Below, in pieces: positions 62,076 to 64,000 of a DNA stretch of 64,000 nucleotides. A program made the translations under genes and the position numbers. This DNA is from Dyadobacter soli (GTDB lineage: Bacteria > Bacteroidota > Bacteroidia > Cytophagales > Spirosomataceae): the NCBI RefSeq assembly GCF_900101885.1, contig NZ_FNAN01000015.1, positions 173,334-237,333 of the forward strand, read 5' to 3'. Each line of letters starts with the position of its first letter. The first letter of the stretch is position 1. The notes beneath the pieces were generated by a model, which did no database searches, had not been told where the DNA came from, and was given only the letters and a program-made list of their open reading frames with translations.

Positions 62076-62768
62076 TCATTTATTTGAAAGTGTTAATTCG
62101 TCGGAAACCTGTTCGTCTGGCTCGCTTTGCTCTTCCAAATCGTCATCATCCCAGCCCTCGGACAGGAAGCCCTTCGCCACCGGACGATTAGCTAGCGTCT
62201 CGCGTAGTAATCTGGCTTTTGGATTTGAGGACGAGATTTTGTCTATCGCGCTTTCCAGCCGGCTTAATGTATCCTGTGAAGGAATTGTGATGATGAGGTC
62301 TACGAGCGGGATTTCGAATAATAAATGGATCAATTTCAGGTCATTGGACGAAAATGGCCTGATTCCGTTCAGCAATTCGGAGGTGTAGGATTTGCTGTGG
62401 TTTAATAGAAGAGCGAGGTCTTTTTGTTTTAGAGAAAGTGCTTGAAGTTTTTCGAGAATCAGTTTGCGTCGGTCTCTAATGAAAACGTATTCTCGTTCAG
62501 CGTGGATTTCTGCGGCCTCGTGTTCTTCCATTTGCGCATCGGTGACGAGGCTCTCATGTGCCCAACATCTCGCCTCAAATTCTACGATAAGGTCACCTAT
62601 CGCTTTTCTGGTTGGACGGAGATTTGCCTGAACTTCTTCTTGCAGCATTAGATGCCGGTCTGCGAGTAGAATGCGCTCATGGTCGAGCTCGGTTTCGATC
62701 CTTCCGGCATCCAATATCTTCCTAATGTTCGGTTCACCTAATTCAGCAAGTCTTTTGTTCTGAGCCAT
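62076..62768 (-). CDS. HTH antitoxin-like protein (HigA-type)
   Basis: A 230-residue protein. The helix-turn-helix is SLKQKDLALLLNHSKSYTSELL near residue 130, preceded by a long helical stretch (residues ~1-120) and followed by IHLLFEIPLVDLIITI. The tail is acidic (DDDDLEEQSEPDEQV). It is longer than common HigA proteins (~100 residues). It overlaps the toxin-like gene by 31 bp, so it should act as antitoxin and repressor of the pair. Confidence 0.75.
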   Translation of the reverse strand: MAQNKRLAELGEPNIRKILDAGRIETELDHERILLADRHLMLQEEVQANLRPTRKAIGDLIVEFEARCWAHESLVTDAQMEEHEAAEIHAEREYVFIRDRRKLILEKLQALSLKQKDLALLLNHSKSYTSELLNGIRPFSSNDLKLIHLLFEIPLVDLIITIPSQDTLSRLESAIDKISSSNPKARLLRETLANRPVAKGFLSEGWDDDDLEEQSEPDEQVSDELTLSNK

Positions 62769-63079
62769 TTTTCGATTGTTTTTGTATTGTTCTTAAATGT
62801 CTTTATGTATTCCTGATGCGTCCCGGTCCATACAATTTTTGCTTGTTTTTCATCGAATTGTATTAGAACCAAAGTTCTGTGGATGTGCAGGTCAAAAAAA
62901 TAAAATCCCTGGCTATGAACCCTATCCGCATCTCTTCGGATTGCGATAAGTTCGTTGATACTCGTTATGGAGCCATCTTCAAGGTCTTCGATAAGTTGGT
63001 CAACAGCCTGTGTCAAACGTTTATTTCCTAGATTTTTTCTCTTCAGCTCTATTAGCTTCGTTTTGTTATAAATAACCAT
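62738..63079 (-). CDS. HigB-type toxin-like protein
   Basis: A 113-residue protein that opens MVIYNKTKLIELKRK, as in HigB-family mRNA interferases, and has ALIAIRRDADRVH-like basic middle parts and the closing KIVWTGTHQEYIK block. The Met at 63079 is chosen because it fits the family opening; a start at 63094 adds 5 residues. The catalytic residues of this branch are not certain. Toxin-first order and overlap with the HTH gene fit a HigBA pair. Confidence 0.75.
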   Translation of the reverse strand: MVIYNKTKLIELKRKNLGNKRLTQAVDQLIEDLEDGSITSINELIAIRRDADRVHSQGFYFFDLHIHRTLVLIQFDEKQAKIVWTGTHQEYIKTFKNNTKTIEKWLRTKDLLN

Positions 63080-63195
63080 CGCTCGCCAGTACAATTTAAT
63101 AAAAGTTCTACTAAAAAGTGAACTTTCGGTTTTGGACTTTCTTTTGATACGCCGGTTTTGAAAAAGGTAACAGGAAAATTACTTTTTGGCACAAC

Positions 63196-63230
63196 AAAAA
63201 GAGGGTGTCTCAAAAAGGACATCCTCTTTT
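63196..63230. repeat. left-end hairpin of the insertion sequence
   Basis: AAAAGAGGGTGTC pairs with GACATCCTCTTTT (one G-U pair), loop TCAAAAAG. It lies 65 bp ahead of the transposase start and probably includes the left terminal inverted repeat. The right end is beyond the window. Confidence 0.55.
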
Positions 63231-63294
63231 CATTTTCAAAGCTTTGCCGATTTCCTGCGATTGATTATCTTTAGATATTAGCAATCCAGGATAG

Positions 63295-64000
63295 ATGGCC
63301 CGACGACACCCTACCTTCAAGCCTTATAATCAGCAGCAATTAATGCTGCTTCCTCCAAGGTTAGACGAGTTAATCCCAAAAGACCATGCTTGCCGGGTGG
63401 TCAACGATGTGATCAATAGCATCAGCCTGGAACCCCTTCATGCAGCCTATCACACGATCGGATCATCGAGCTATCATCCGCAGATGCTTCTAAAAGTGCT
63501 TGTTTACGGTTATGTAAGTAATATTTATTCGAGTAGAAAGCTGGAAGCAGCCTGCAAGGAGAGCATTTATTTCATCGGGGCCGCCCGGCGGTTTTTGAGC
63601 TCGATGAGCTACCCCGACCATAATACGATTAACCGGTTCAGGGGTGTGCGATTGAAGGATGCATTGCGGAAAATTTTTGAAGAAGTGGTGCTATTACTTG
63701 CCCAGGAAGGTCTGTTGAGCATTGAAGAGGTCTATACCGATGGGACTAAAATCGAAGCGAATGCCAATAAATATACTTTTGTCTGGCGGAACGCGATTGC
63801 TACTAATAAGGAAAAGATCAAGAAACAGTTAGCCCATATCTGGGAATATGCCCAGAGCGTGGCCACGGCCGAAGATAGCCTTCCCGACCCGCCCGACTTC
63901 ACTACGATCAGCAAGGAAAAGGTCCAGGACACAGTTGATAAGCTTAATCAGGTGTTGGGCAAAAAGGAGAATATTGACAAGAAGATGAAGGCTAAACTGG
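63295..64000 (+). mobile_element. IS1182-type insertion sequence, transposase 5' part
   Basis: An open frame runs from the ATG at 63295 to the window edge (235 residues, no stop). It begins MARRHPTFKPYNQQQLMLLP and LDELIPKDHACRVVNDV, the opening of IS1182-family transposases (IS4-like DDE). Further on it has SYHPQMLLKVLVYGYVSN, SRKLEAACKESIYFI, YPDHNTINRFR and the first catalytic Asp region VYTDGTKIEANANKYTFVW. It follows the HigBA-like pair. Whether the element is intact cannot be judged from this window. Confidence 0.88.

Noticed and set aside
63732..63932. 66-codon minus-strand frame inside the insertion sequence
   Set aside because: It is antisense to the transposase frame, which is open to the window end and carries family motifs.

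Overview
The window reads as chromosomal DNA of a Bacteroidota bacterium, most likely a Cytophagales member close to Dyadobacter (inferred from gene content, not from a marker gene). The signs are SusC/SusD pairs, many CarboxypepD_reg-plug TonB-dependent receptors, DUF4249, a type IX secretion (T9SS) C-terminal domain, lipoboxes directly after short signal peptides, almost no Shine-Dalgarno sequences, and promoters of the Bacteroidota form TTTG-N17-23-TAnnTTTG. Gene density is high and no tRNA, rRNA or CRISPR array was found.

Layout. 1-2042: 3' end of a SusC gene and its SusD partner, closed by a perfect 32-bp palindromic terminator. 2151-10298 (-): a giant 2715-residue secreted beta-helix protein with a T9SS tail. 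10918-18076 (-): a candidate phytate system made of a membrane-anchored TPR/LuxR-type regulator, a TonB-dependent receptor, a beta-helix lipoprotein and a beta-propeller phytase. 18197-24473: xylose isomerase, a PpiD/SurA-type periplasmic foldase, a small membrane protein, an SCP2-like protein and a Tat-type Gfo/Idh/MocA oxidoreductase. 24481-24611: a cluster of nested hairpins like a REP/BIME element. 24621-32135: housekeeping genes (pdxJ, yqeY, cvpA, rlmN, a PiT phosphate transporter, nadA, nadB). The pdxJ-yqeY gap carries a 30-bp inverted repeat that reaches both start codons, plus octanucleotide arrays.

32132-43887: a SusC/SusD pair followed by a large FG-GAP/ASPIC lipoprotein and a vanadium-haloperoxidase-type lipoprotein; a second haloperoxidase-type lipoprotein lies on the other side in the opposite orientation. 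Both keep the full vanadate/phosphate-binding signature. 43890-47346 (-): a DUF4143 ATPase, a patatin phospholipase directly behind a PIN-domain toxin-antitoxin pair, and a metallo-beta-lactamase-fold hydrolase. 47457-53275: a GH92 alpha-mannosidase, a DAO-type flavoprotein, threonine aldolase and three small conserved proteins. 53469-56857 (-): a DUF4249 lipoprotein with its TonB receptor. 57028-61997 (-): a gluconolactonase-like protein, a flavin-binding protein, an ArsR/SRPBCC pair with operator-like repeats, and a tightly packed Gfo/Idh - tyrosine phosphatase - class D beta-lactamase operon. 62076-64000: a HigBA-like toxin-antitoxin pair and the 5' part of an IS1182-type transposase cut by the window end.

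The most notable items are the paired haloperoxidase-type lipoproteins around a SusCD/FG-GAP locus, the phytate operon with its operator-like repeats, and the mirrored pdxJ/yqeY leaders. All functions are read from motifs by eye; no database search was possible.
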